In this document: positions 7,707-14,388 of the stretch, piece by piece
Layout of the letters: the number at the start of each line of letters is the position of its first letter
Numbering within the stretch: position 1 is the first letter of the stretch
Assembly (NCBI GenBank): GCA_017464815.1
Contig: JAFTYI010000002.1
Coordinates: 1-39,808, forward strand
Source of the DNA: Bacteroidaceae bacterium
GTDB lineage: Bacteria; Bacteroidota; Bacteroidia; Bacteroidales; Bacteroidaceae
Direction of reading: 5' to 3'
DNA length: 39,808 nucleotides
Translations under genes and position numbers: made by a program
The notes under the pieces: model-generated
Databases searched by the model: none
What the model was told of the DNA's origin: nothing
The model's input: only the letters and a program-made list of their open reading frames with translations

Positions 7707-7749
7707 TCCCTTCTTTCGTTCCGAAGAAGAGGATGGAAATAGGAGGTGG
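7707..7749. repeat. 43-bp dispersed repeat, copy 1
   Basis: Matches 10761-10803 at 40 of 43 positions. It contains CTTCTTTCG followed by CCGAAGAAG, so it can form a short hairpin. Both copies lie directly beside regulatory repeats of accessory genes. Confidence 0.8.
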
Positions 7750-7750
7750 T

Positions 7751-7870
7751 TATACCTGAAGGGGTATAATTGGCTGTTTGGATGATAGTTTTTATACCCG
7801 AAAAGGTATAAATTAAAACATTATCTTTGCCTTCGTATTTTTACCGCCGTAAAATTTACGGCCATAAAAT
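7751..7870. promoter_or_regulatory. Palindrome pairs around the promoter of an ATPase remnant
   Basis: Two copies of TATACC-N6-GGTATA lie at 7751-7768 and 7793-7810, upstream of a TATCTTTG box at 7822-7829. A second pair of imperfect palindromes follows downstream: TTTTAC-CGCC-GTAAAA at 7839-7854 and a related TTTACGGCCATAAA at 7855-7868. The ATG of the remnant is at 7878. The layout resembles the operator regions of the two intact ATPase genes in this window. Confidence 0.7.
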
Positions 7871-7877
7871 TGCGAAT

Positions 7878-7982
7878 ATGAGATTCTACGATAGAACAGA
7901 AGAGTTGCAAGAATTGCAAGAAATGATGCGCCAATCTTTTGAAAATCATTCCGATTACCTGACGCTTGACGGGATGGTGTAG
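7878..7982 (+). pseudogene. N-terminal remnant of a DUF234-type ATPase gene
   Basis: ATG 7878 to TAG 7980-7982 gives 34 residues beginning MRFYDRTEELQELQEM, with SFENHSDYLTL after it. This is the usual start of archaeal-type AAA ATPases of Bacteroidetes (MRFYDRxxEL, then HS and soon a TGRRRxGKT P-loop). Here the frame stops just before the P-loop would begin, and the next gene, in the opposite direction, starts within 8 bases of the stop. So the gene was probably cut by a deletion or insertion of the neighbour, leaving the promoter, operators and first codons. Confidence 0.6.
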
Positions 7983-7989
7983 CGATGAA

Positions 7990-9114
7990 TTATAATCTTA
8001 CAAACTCCCAAAAGTTTTCAGGAGAAACCACGCTGAATGGAGAATCAGGATAAGCCGTGGCAAACGATGCCGGTTGCTTGGCCTTTGCCTTTCCGCTCCA
8101 CTTGAATTCATAAGTGTGGAGTATTCCGTCTTCTTCCTCTATTAGGTCAATCTCTTTTTGGTCATGGGTACGCCAGAAGTAAAGTTGGGCATAGCTGCCG
8201 GTATAGGCATTACGCTTTACCCGTTCACTTACCATCAGATTTTCCCACAAGGCCCCCATGTCGTTACGCAGTTCTGCCGGAGCAAAGTTGGAAAGCACGG
8301 CATTTCGGATGCCATTGTCGTAGAAGTAGATTTTCTTCCCCTTCTTGATTTCGTTGCGCAAATTGCGGCTGAAAGAGTCCAGACGAAAGATGACGAAGCA
8401 CTTCTCTAGCAGGTTGATGTAGTTCTCTACCGTCTCTTTATCGACCCCAAGCAGATTACTCAGCTCGTTGTACGACACTTCACTGCCCAGTTGGAGTGCT
8501 AGTGCACGGACGAGTTTCTGCAAGATGTCGGGTTTCTTCATGCCTTTGTACGACAACAAGTCCTTGTACAGATAATTGTTGGCCAGCGTCATCAGCGTGC
8601 GCTTGGCATCACCGGGAAATGTCACCACTTCGGGATAGAGACCGTAAATCAAGCGTTGTTCCAACATGCGCTGTTCCTCCCGCTCCGATGTCTCGGCTGC
8701 CAGTTCGGTCAACGAAAAGGGGAACAGGTGATACTCTATCAACCGTCCGGTGGCAGGTTCATTTACCTCTCCGGCCAATTCCAATGACGACGATCCTGTG
8801 ACTACTACTTTCGTGTCGAGTTTCAGGTCGCCTATCTTTTTCAATGTCAGTCCGATATTCTTCACCCGTTGTGCCTCATCGATAAACACCATGTCGTAAG
8901 GAGCAAGCAAAGTTCTCAGTTCAGTGGAAGTTTTCTCCTCTATCAATAGGGTGTCATCCAAGTCGTCGCAATTGATGGAGAGCACTTTTTCATTCTTATT
9001 GTGCAGTCCCTCCAGCAATGTAGTCTTTCCCACCTGTCTGGCTCCTAGCAGGACAATGACCTTCTTCCGTGTAAAATCTCGCAAAATTGTGTGTTCTATG
9101 CTTCTTCCTATCAT
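7990..9114 (-). CDS. AAA_14/DUF4143 family ATPase
   Basis: A 374-residue protein. The N-terminal AAA_14 domain has Walker A GARQVGKT at residues 24-31, Walker B MVFIDEAQ at 75-82 and sensor-like VVTGSSS near 112. A winged-helix region follows (VSYNELSNLLGVDKETVENY), and the C-terminal DUF4143 domain carries KEIDLIEEEDG and YEFKWS, the acidic and lysine residues of a PD-(D/E)XK nuclease-like fold. Such proteins are very common in Bacteroidetes and archaea, often many per genome; their role is not established to my knowledge. The promoter (-7 TACTTTTG, complement of 9132-9139) is overlapped by a pair of large palindromic repeats at 9153-9218, suggesting strict regulation. Confidence 0.85.
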   Translation of the reverse strand: MIGRSIEHTILRDFTRKKVIVLLGARQVGKTTLLEGLHNKNEKVLSINCDDLDDTLLIEEKTSTELRTLLAPYDMVFIDEAQRVKNIGLTLKKIGDLKLDTKVVVTGSSSLELAGEVNEPATGRLIEYHLFPFSLTELAAETSEREEQRMLEQRLIYGLYPEVVTFPGDAKRTLMTLANNYLYKDLLSYKGMKKPDILQKLVRALALQLGSEVSYNELSNLLGVDKETVENYINLLEKCFVIFRLDSFSRNLRNEIKKGKKIYFYDNGIRNAVLSNFAPAELRNDMGALWENLMVSERVKRNAYTGSYAQLYFWRTHDQKEIDLIEEEDGILHTYEFKWSGKAKAKQPASFATAYPDSPFSVVSPENFWEFVRL

Positions 9115-9131
9115 ACCATTTTTCTTTTCCG

Positions 9132-9163
9132 CAAAAGTAGAATATTTTTCTCAAACCGCCAAA
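9132..9163 (-). promoter_or_regulatory. Promoter of the first AAA_14 ATPase gene
   Basis: Reading the minus strand, TTTG (complement of 9160-9163), a 20-base spacer and TACTTTTG (complement of 9132-9139) form a good promoter 18 bases upstream of the start codon. The -33 element lies inside the first palindromic repeat. Confidence 0.75.
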
Positions 9164-9218
9164 TTTATGGTAAATTTAGTGGTTACAACCGCCAAATTTG
9201 GTATAAATTTAGCGGTTT
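9153..9218. promoter_or_regulatory. Tandem palindromic repeats, putative operators of the AAA_14 gene
   Basis: Two imperfect 32-bp copies, 9153-9184 and 9187-9218, at a 34-bp period. Each begins AACCGCCAAATTT and ends in AAATTTAGxGGTT, so each is itself an inverted repeat around a centre containing GGTA. The second copy is the better palindrome. They cover the -33 region and upstream DNA of the 9114 gene. Confidence 0.8.
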
Positions 9219-9269
9219 GGCGTCGTCCCCATTCATAATACAAGGTGTAAAATAGATAGGAATACATTG

Positions 9270-9326
9270 GGCACTTTTGCCAAAATCCCCCAATTTATTT
9301 CGGCGAAAAGTGCCAGAATCCCCAAA
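9270..9326. repeat. Second repeat pair near the AAA_14 gene
   Basis: GGCACTTTTGCC at 9270-9281 is matched in inverse by GGCGAAAAGTGCC at 9302-9314, and each is followed by a related ATCCCC-containing run (TGCCAAAATCCCCC and TGCCAGAATCCCC). It has the same two-copy style as the operators at 9153-9218 but no gene follows it directly. Confidence 0.6.
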
Positions 9327-9414
9327 TCTTGGTCTTCCGTCGTTACTCTTCTAAGTACTTTTCGATAGTCTTCACCATATTCTAAGCATACTTTTCCTTC
9401 TGTTCTCTTTATGG

Positions 9415-10608
9415 TTATTCTTGTCCTTTATGTTCCGCAATAGTCTCTTTCACAAACTTGAAGAGGGAGCCTTTGCTGTATCCCACTTGTTTGCCTATCA
9501 ATTTCCCGTCGGGAGAAACGAGGAAGTAGGTGGGGTAGGCTTTCACATCAAAGCGGATGAAGATACCGTTGCTTTCCTTCATGTCGTTCCAGTTATGCCA
9601 CTTGATGCCGTGCTTTACGGTGGCTTTTTTCCAGACTTCCAGTGGGTCGAGACTGATGCTGACCACAGCCACAGAGTCTGCCATCTGTTCGGCAATCTGT
9701 CCCATTTCGGGAACGCTCATTACGCATGGTTGGCATCCGCTGCTCCAGAAATCCAATAAGATGTACCGACCTACCAATTCTGTCAGATGATGCGCATTAT
9801 TTTGGATGTCATAGAGCGTTTCATCGGTTATGCTATCACCAATCTTTACGGATTGCGTAGGATAAAGAAAATCGTATGCCAATCGTCCTTGTCTTGAATG
9901 CTTCAGTTCATCGGGCAGGGTTTCATAGAGTGCCTTTAATTCATTCATGTAGGGCATATATGCAGGAGAAAGTCGGGCACACTTTGCATAATCCAAAAAA
10001 GTGCCCATCCAGACCTGCGAGTGAGGCATTGTTTTCATGTACTCAATTTCAGCTTTATAAATCTGCGTGAGTAACGGAATGCTTATTTTGCGTAATGAAC
10101 GGATTTTTTCACTTGACCGTTTCATGAAAGCTGTATCATTACGGTTCTTTTTCTCTGACCTTTCCAGATATGTGTATGTCTCCTCGGCGGCTAATGCCGC
10201 ATATTGCTTACGAATATCCATAGCACACGCTTGCAGTGCATTTTGATCTTTCTGTTCTGCAATATCACTGGTCACTATCCACGTGCTGAGTAGTTTGTCT
10301 TCTCCCTTGATTTGTATAAATTTGCCAGGAGCTACCCAAACGGGCAATCTGTGATTAGGAAATCCTTTGCCTACTATCCATAAAGCAAGTTCACGAACTT
10401 CTGATATGGTATCGGTAAATGAAAAATGCCCGTTAATAACAGTGTCCAATGCATTTTTGCCATTATTTACTTTTAATCTGACAACCACACTATCGGGAAC
10501 ATTACTTAATTGTCCTTCAATCAGGAATCTGTTGGAGTCCACATTCGGTTTGCAAGCGCCCAACGAAACTATCACCAATGCCGCCAATAAAATACTTTTC
10601 TTTCTCAT
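9415..10608 (-). CDS. TlpA-like thioredoxin lipoprotein with DUF4369-type N-terminal domain
   Basis: A 397-residue exported protein. A signal peptide ends in the lipobox-like SLGACKP, so it is probably a lipoprotein. Residues about 25-120 form a DUF4369-type beta domain (FLIEGQLSNVPDSVVVRL), followed by a helical middle and a TlpA/AhpC-type thioredoxin domain from about residue 255. The redox motif is WSSGCQPC with Cys292 and Cys295, and the cis-proline loop reads VKAYPTYFLV. It should act as a periplasmic thiol-disulfide oxidoreductase; the partner is unknown. Its promoter block is identical over 127 bp to that of the other thioredoxin gene at 11551-12783, so the two are likely expressed together. 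Confidence 0.85.
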   Translation of the reverse strand: MRKKSILLAALVIVSLGACKPNVDSNRFLIEGQLSNVPDSVVVRLKVNNGKNALDTVINGHFSFTDTISEVRELALWIVGKGFPNHRLPVWVAPGKFIQIKGEDKLLSTWIVTSDIAEQKDQNALQACAMDIRKQYAALAAEETYTYLERSEKKNRNDTAFMKRSSEKIRSLRKISIPLLTQIYKAEIEYMKTMPHSQVWMGTFLDYAKCARLSPAYMPYMNELKALYETLPDELKHSRQGRLAYDFLYPTQSVKIGDSITDETLYDIQNNAHHLTELVGRYILLDFWSSGCQPCVMSVPEMGQIAEQMADSVAVVSISLDPLEVWKKATVKHGIKWHNWNDMKESNGIFIRFDVKAYPTYFLVSPDGKLIGKQVGYSKGSLFKFVKETIAEHKGQE

Positions 10609-10628
10609 ATTCTATATATTATTAAGAT

Positions 10629-10755
10629 GTTTTTCCGCCACAAAGATAACGCAACGGTTTAGTTTTGCAAAGGAGTGCATCACTTTTTTGCAATCAGCCC
10701 CTATTCTTTTAACGTTAAAAATTAGTTGATGACATAAATTAACAGTGCAAAGGTG
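10629..10755. repeat. 127-bp promoter block, copy A of a perfect direct repeat
   Basis: Identical base for base to 12805-12931. It holds a complete minus-strand promoter: TTTG (complement of 10668-10671), 19 bases, TATCTTTG (complement of 10641-10648). The upstream 80 bp of the block are also kept, which may hold regulator sites. Confidence 0.92.
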
Positions 10756-10760
10756 GTTTG

Positions 10761-10803
10761 TCCCTTCTTTCGCTCCGAAGAAGAGGGTGGAAATAGGGGG
10801 TGG
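10761..10803. repeat. 43-bp dispersed repeat, copy 2
   Basis: The partner of 7707-7749 (40 of 43 identical), directly upstream of promoter block A. A related CTATTTCCTCCCTATTCC run at 10851-10868 may be a degraded inverted third copy. Confidence 0.75.
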
Positions 10804-10975
10804 GTGAAGTTGGATTTTCATTTACATGCTTTGGTAATATTTCCCGCACTTCTATTTCCTCCCTATTCCGTCAAAGGGAAAGGGTGCATAACGGGTGTAT
10901 TTTTGCAAGAATATGCAAAAGGGAAGGACAGAATGGGGATGGAGAGCCGGTTGCAAACAGATGTTCCCATTCTTC

Positions 10976-11093
10976 CACTCCTAAACATCCGCGGAAGTTT
11001 AGGAACGATACTGCTCGTGCGCAGTTGCGCACCGGTGGAATTTTAGGAGTTCTTCAGCGGAAATTTAGGAGCGATTCGGCGGAAGTTTAGGAT
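10976..11093. repeat. GTTTAGGA dispersed repeat cluster, copy 1
   Basis: Units of the form GCGGAAGTTTAGGAGCGATTC recur in both orientations: inverted CTCCTAAACATCCGC at the left, then GCGGAAGTTTAGGA at 10991-11004, GTGGAATTTTAGGAG, GCGGAAATTTAGGAG and GCGGAAGTTTAGGA at the right. A GTGCGCAGTTGCGCAC palindrome lies at the centre. A second cluster with the same plan is at 23670-23790. Confidence 0.8.
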
Positions 11094-11290
11094 AGGTGGC
11101 CCTGAAAGACACTGTTGGATGGGAGGTGCGATTGCTTTCATGATGCGCTTGAATGTATAATTATACAATCGATCTGTATAAACATGCAAGATTGACTGCG
11201 CGAGAATCGCCTATATGCACGCGGATTTTCTTTCGCTCGAAAAATGGGTAAAAGATTATTCGTGTGGTAAGTTGTTGATAATCAGTCTTT

Positions 11291-11331
11291 GGTTAAACCC
11301 ATCTTAGCTCTGGGCTAAGGTGGGTTTAACC
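11291..11331. repeat. Strong 18-bp stem hairpin in a gene-free region
   Basis: GGTTAAACCCATCTTAGC (11291-11308) pairs with 11314-11331 around a 5-base loop, with only one G-T pair. There is no T-run, so it is not a normal terminator, and no gene is adjacent. Its function is unknown. Confidence 0.8.
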
Positions 11332-11483
11332 TTGGGATGATGCCGATGCAGAAACTCGTTTTTTCTATTTCTTTACATAGTGGATGGCGAAATATTTACA
11401 GGAGTGTGGGGCTGTTTGTTTGCATCACAGACGCAGATGTTCTGCAATGTCGTAAATGAAAAAAAGAATGGCCGATAATACTA

Positions 11484-11550
11484 TTTATTTATTGCCATCA
11501 AACAAAAATGCTGATTTTTATTTATTGGCAGTAAATAAAATGCCAATATT
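11484..11550. repeat. Tandem 33-bp repeat pair with ATTGGCA/TGCCAAT palindrome
   Basis: Two related copies start TTTATTTATTGCCA (11484) and TTTATTTATTGGCA (11517). The second is a palindrome with ATTGGCA at 11524-11530 and TGCCAAT at 11541-11547. It abuts the stop codon of the second thioredoxin gene and resembles an orphan operator pair. Confidence 0.6.
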
Positions 11551-12783
11551 TCACTCCCATCCCAGCTCCTTGACGACTTTGGCAATCGTTCCTTTGTTGT
11601 AGCCGCGGGTCACCTTTTGGATGCGGTGGTCGGCATCGAGGTAGAAGAAGACGGGCACGCCACGGTTGCCACCTACATAGGCATTCAGCACCTCGTCGTT
11701 GCCGGGCAGGAAGGGGTAGGTTATCCGGTGGTGTTCCACATAGTCAATCAGGCTCTGCACCTTGTTGCCCCACGCTTCGATGGAGACCACGTTGAACCGC
11801 TTGCTCATCTCCACCAGTTCGGGATAAGAGAAGGCACAAGGGCCGCAACCGAGTCCCGTCAGGTTGATGATGGTGGGCTTGCCGCGCAGGCTCTTCAGGC
11901 TGACCTCCTTCCCGTCGATGTCCTTCAGTGTCCAGTCGGGTGCCGGTTTGCCCACGAGCAGCTCGGCCACCGAAGGGCCTTTCTTCTTTTGCTCCTCCCT
12001 GCCCACGAAGTGCACCTCGTAACCATCCTCGGGAATGTAGTCGGTGGCCACGATGGGCTCTTTGGCCGGTTGGTCGCTCCACGAGGTCAGGTGGCAGGTG
12101 ATGTCCTGCACTTGGTGACTCATCTCCCTGAGGTAGCGGTAAGGCATCTCGTCCGTCTTACGAATCCACAGGGTGTAGAAAGAATATTCATCTTCTTCGC
12201 TGAGAGAGAAAGACGGCCGAGGCACTTTGTAATCACGCCCGAAGAACTCCACCTGTTGGTCTTCGTAGATGCTGAGTTTGTAGATGTAGTCCTCCTCCGT
12301 CTCTTCCCTAACGAGTTGGATGCTGTCCGTGGTGGTGAGCATATAGCGCATAAGGCTCTTTACGTAGTTGAAGAAGGGAGGCCAGTACGGACGATGAGGA
12401 AAAGATTTGCTCCGTTTGTCTTGGAAATCCTTGACGGTGACAGTTTTATCGTTGTCATCAACGGTAATGGCGAGTGTTCCATCATAAACAAGAACCATCT
12501 TTTCAGTTTTCACATCCTCTACACAAGAGAAGCCCAAAATCGTATCCGCCGGATTGTCATGTTCCGTCACTTTACCTTGCCTTATCCTGTTCCATTTCTT
12601 CTCGTAGGGGGCTTTCACCTTTTCCGTGGTTTCATACTCCGCCACTTTGATTTTCTCCACATTGGCCAACACCTTCTTGAGGTACTCTTCCTGAGTCAGT
12701 TCCCGATTGCACGATGCACATGTCGTGCCCACTACTATGGCGGTCATCATCAGTGCCGCCCATAGGATGTTTTTCTTTCTCAT
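11551..12783 (-). CDS. TlpA-like thioredoxin lipoprotein (second copy)
   Basis: A 410-residue exported protein with a signal peptide (MRKKNILWAALMMTAIVVG) ending near a TCASC lipobox-like site. The middle 280 residues have no family I recognise, though the WEKKWNRIRQG-like region suggests an outer-lipoprotein beta domain. From residue about 280 a thioredoxin domain follows (PDWTLKDIDGKEVSLKSLRG) with the CGPC redox motif at Cys313 and Cys316 and GVPVFFYL as cis-proline loop. The start is 12783, because the promoter -7 box (complement of 12817-12824) lies over the longer open frame's ATG at 12819. Only the signal peptide and promoter resemble those of the 9415-10608 gene, so the common block was probably copied with the first codons. 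Confidence 0.83.
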   Translation of the reverse strand: MRKKNILWAALMMTAIVVGTTCASCNRELTQEEYLKKVLANVEKIKVAEYETTEKVKAPYEKKWNRIRQGKVTEHDNPADTILGFSCVEDVKTEKMVLVYDGTLAITVDDNDKTVTVKDFQDKRSKSFPHRPYWPPFFNYVKSLMRYMLTTTDSIQLVREETEEDYIYKLSIYEDQQVEFFGRDYKVPRPSFSLSEEDEYSFYTLWIRKTDEMPYRYLREMSHQVQDITCHLTSWSDQPAKEPIVATDYIPEDGYEVHFVGREEQKKKGPSVAELLVGKPAPDWTLKDIDGKEVSLKSLRGKPTIINLTGLGCGPCAFSYPELVEMSKRFNVVSIEAWGNKVQSLIDYVEHHRITYPFLPGNDEVLNAYVGGNRGVPVFFYLDADHRIQKVTRGYNKGTIAKVVKELGWE

Positions 12784-12804
12784 ATTCCTTATATTATTAA
12801 AAAC

Positions 12805-12931
12805 GTTTTTCCGCCACAAAGATAACGCAACGGTTTAGTTTTGCAAAGGAGTGCATCACTTTTTTGCAATCAGCCCCTATTCTTTTAACGTTAAAAATTA
12901 GTTGATGACATAAATTAACAGTGCAAAGGTG
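12805..12931. repeat. 127-bp promoter block, copy B
   Basis: The exact duplicate of 10629-10755. On the minus strand it gives TTTG (complement of 12844-12847), 19 bases, TATCTTTG (complement of 12817-12824), driving the second thioredoxin gene. Just upstream, at 12936-12968, is a GGCTATGGCTGTT simple repeat with no evident role. Confidence 0.92.
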
Positions 12932-13026
12932 TCTAGGCTATGGCTGTTGGCTGTTGGCTATGGCTGTTTGACATACGGTCGATGAGGCTTGAAGATATGG
13001 ATCTTTCGGGCGTTTCAACCCTATCT

Positions 13027-13061
13027 ACAAAAAAACTCCGCAAGTTGCAAAACTTGCGGAG
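13027..13061 (-). terminator. Terminator of the ribosomal protein operon
   Basis: CTCCGCAAGTT (13036-13046) pairs perfectly with AACTTGCGGAG (13051-13061) around a GCAA loop. On the minus strand it is followed by a T7 run (complement of 13029-13035), 42 bases after the rplI stop. Confidence 0.9.
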
Positions 13062-13102
13062 CCTTATGATGATGGTTATGTATCCTCTTTGTTACACGCG
13101 GA

Positions 13103-13549
13103 TTACTCAGCCTCGGCAACTACCTCGAAAGGAATTTCAACAGAAACTTCCTTGTGGAGTTTTACAGTGGCCTTGTAAGAACCAACTTCCTTCACTGCAC
13201 CAACGGCGATAATCTTGCGGTCGATGTTGTGACCCAGCTTCTGGAGTTCTTCAGCAATCTGGATGTTGCCTACTGAACCGAAGATGGTGCCTGTGGCGCT
13301 TACCTTAGTGGCGATGGTCAATGAAACCTCGGCCAACTGAGCTGCCAGAGCTTCGGCGTCAGCCTTGATCTTGGCCAGCTTGTGAGCGCGCTGCTTCAGA
13401 TCCTCAGCCAACATCTTCTTGGCAGCGGGTGAAGCGATAACGGCTTTACCGGTAGGAATAAGATAGTTGCGGCCGTAGCCAGACTTTACGGTTACGATAT
13501 CGTTCTTGTAACCCAAACCTTGAACGTCTTCTTTCAAAATGATTTCCAT
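13103..13549 (-). CDS. rplI: 50S ribosomal protein L9
   Basis: A 148-residue protein with the L9 N-terminal signature: MEIILKEDVQGLGYKNDIV, VKSGYGRNYLIPTGKAV, then a long connecting helix near residues 40-75 and a C-terminal RNA-binding domain. L9 sits at the base of the L1 stalk and helps keep the reading frame. It is the last gene of rpsF-rpsR-rplI, 19 bases after rpsR, and is followed by a strong terminator. Length is normal. Confidence 0.97.
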   Translation of the reverse strand: MEIILKEDVQGLGYKNDIVTVKSGYGRNYLIPTGKAVIASPAAKKMLAEDLKQRAHKLAKIKADAEALAAQLAEVSLTIATKVSATGTIFGSVGNIQIAEELQKLGHNIDRKIIAVGAVKEVGSYKATVKLHKEVSVEIPFEVVAEAE

Positions 13550-13568
13550 ACAAATTCCTCCTTCTTTA

Positions 13569-13835
13569 TTATTTCATCATGTCAGTTACGAATGGGAGCA
13601 AAGCCAAGTGGCGGGCACGCTTAACGGCCTGAGCCACACGACGCTGATACTTCAATGAAGTACCGGTGATGCGACGGGGCAAAATCTTACCCTGCTCGTT
13701 CAAGAACTTCTTCAAGAATTCGGGATCCTTGTAATCAATATACTTGATACCGCTCTTTTTGAAACGGCAGTATTTCTTCTTCTTAACGTCTACGGTCGGT
13801 GGAGTTAAATATCTGATTTCTGATTGCTGTGCCAT
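13569..13835 (-). CDS. rpsR: 30S ribosomal protein S18
   Basis: An 88-residue basic protein with the S18 core: [36 protein letters not shown] and [12 protein letters not shown]18 binds S6 on the small-subunit platform, and its gene sits directly behind rpsF with a 2-base gap, as expected. Bacteroidetes S18 proteins keep the extended N-terminal part seen here. Confidence 0.97.
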   Translation of the reverse strand: MAQQSEIRYLTPPTVDVKKKKYCRFKKSGIKYIDYKDPEFLKKFLNEQGKILPRRITGTSLKYQRRVAQAVKRARHLALLPFVTDMMK

Positions 13836-13837
13836 GA

Positions 13838-14182
13838 TTATGCCTCCTTATTAGTTGATTTAACACTTCTTCTCTTAGCTGCGTACTCAGCTGCATACTT
13901 GTCAAGCTTGGTGGTGAGGTAGCGGATTACGCGCTCGTCACGACGGAAGTTCAATTCCAACTTGGCAATGGCAGTGGGCTCAGCCTTAAACTCAATCAAC
14001 TGATAAAAACCAGTAGACTTCTTCTCGATGGGGTATGCCAATTTCTTCAGGCCCCAGTTCTCTTCATTGATAATCTCAGCGCCTTCAGCTGCGAGAATAC
14101 CTTTGAATTTCTCTACCGCTTCCTTCATCTGAACATCAGACAAAACGGGAGTCAAAATGAAAACGGTTTCGTATTGATTCAT
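13838..14182 (-). CDS. rpsF: 30S ribosomal protein S6
   Basis: A 114-residue protein with the S6 ferredoxin-like pattern ([20 protein letters not shown], then [19 protein letters not shown] and [16 protein letters not shown]). First gene of the operon, with a TACCTTTG box (complement of 14230-14237) about 47 bases upstream. S6 and S18 form a complex and in many bacteria bind their own leader RNA; the A/T-rich leader here shows no motif I could identify with confidence. Confidence 0.97.
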   Translation of the reverse strand: MNQYETVFILTPVLSDVQMKEAVEKFKGILAAEGAEIINEENWGLKKLAYPIEKKSTGFYQLIEFKAEPTAIAKLELNFRRDERVIRYLTTKLDKYAAEYAAKRRSVKSTNKEA

Positions 14183-14353
14183 ACTACTTTGTTAATTAAT
14201 AAATAATGTATTAAATTGAAAATCGGCCGCAAAGGTACGCTTTTATTTCGGATGATGGAAACTTTTGAGGGACTTTTTTGACTTTTTGGAGCCTTTTTCA
14301 TCAGTATGGAACAATTTTCTTTGCCGAACGGTTGTTTTTATGCGATTAATTTG

Positions 14354-14361
14354 TACCTTTG
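14354..14361 (+). promoter_or_regulatory. -7 box for the MarR gene
   Basis: TACCTTTG at 14354-14361, 28 bases ahead of the ATG at 14389. The minus-strand rpsF promoter is about 120 bases away, so the two are divergent. Confidence 0.65.
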
Positions 14362-14388
14362 TCCGTTGTTTAAGCAATTGTTTCAATT

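Larger units (their letters stand above)
10804..11550. other. Gene-free repeat island
   Basis: No convincing gene is present on either strand. The stretch holds a GTTTAGGA repeat cluster (10976-11093), a very strong 18-bp hairpin (11291-11331) and a tandem 33-bp repeat pair (11484-11550). Between them the sequence looks like unconstrained spacer, including poly-A/T tracts near 11360 and 11460. Confidence 0.7.

Noticed and set aside
9325-9414. Short minus-strand frame MVKTIEKYLEE resembling the tail of a thioredoxin protein
   Set aside because: Only about eleven codons, with a stop just upstream in the same frame; too short to support as a remnant.
12936-12968. GGCTATGGCTGTT simple repeat
   Set aside because: Short low-complexity spacer between the duplicated promoter block and the ribosomal operon; no sign of function.
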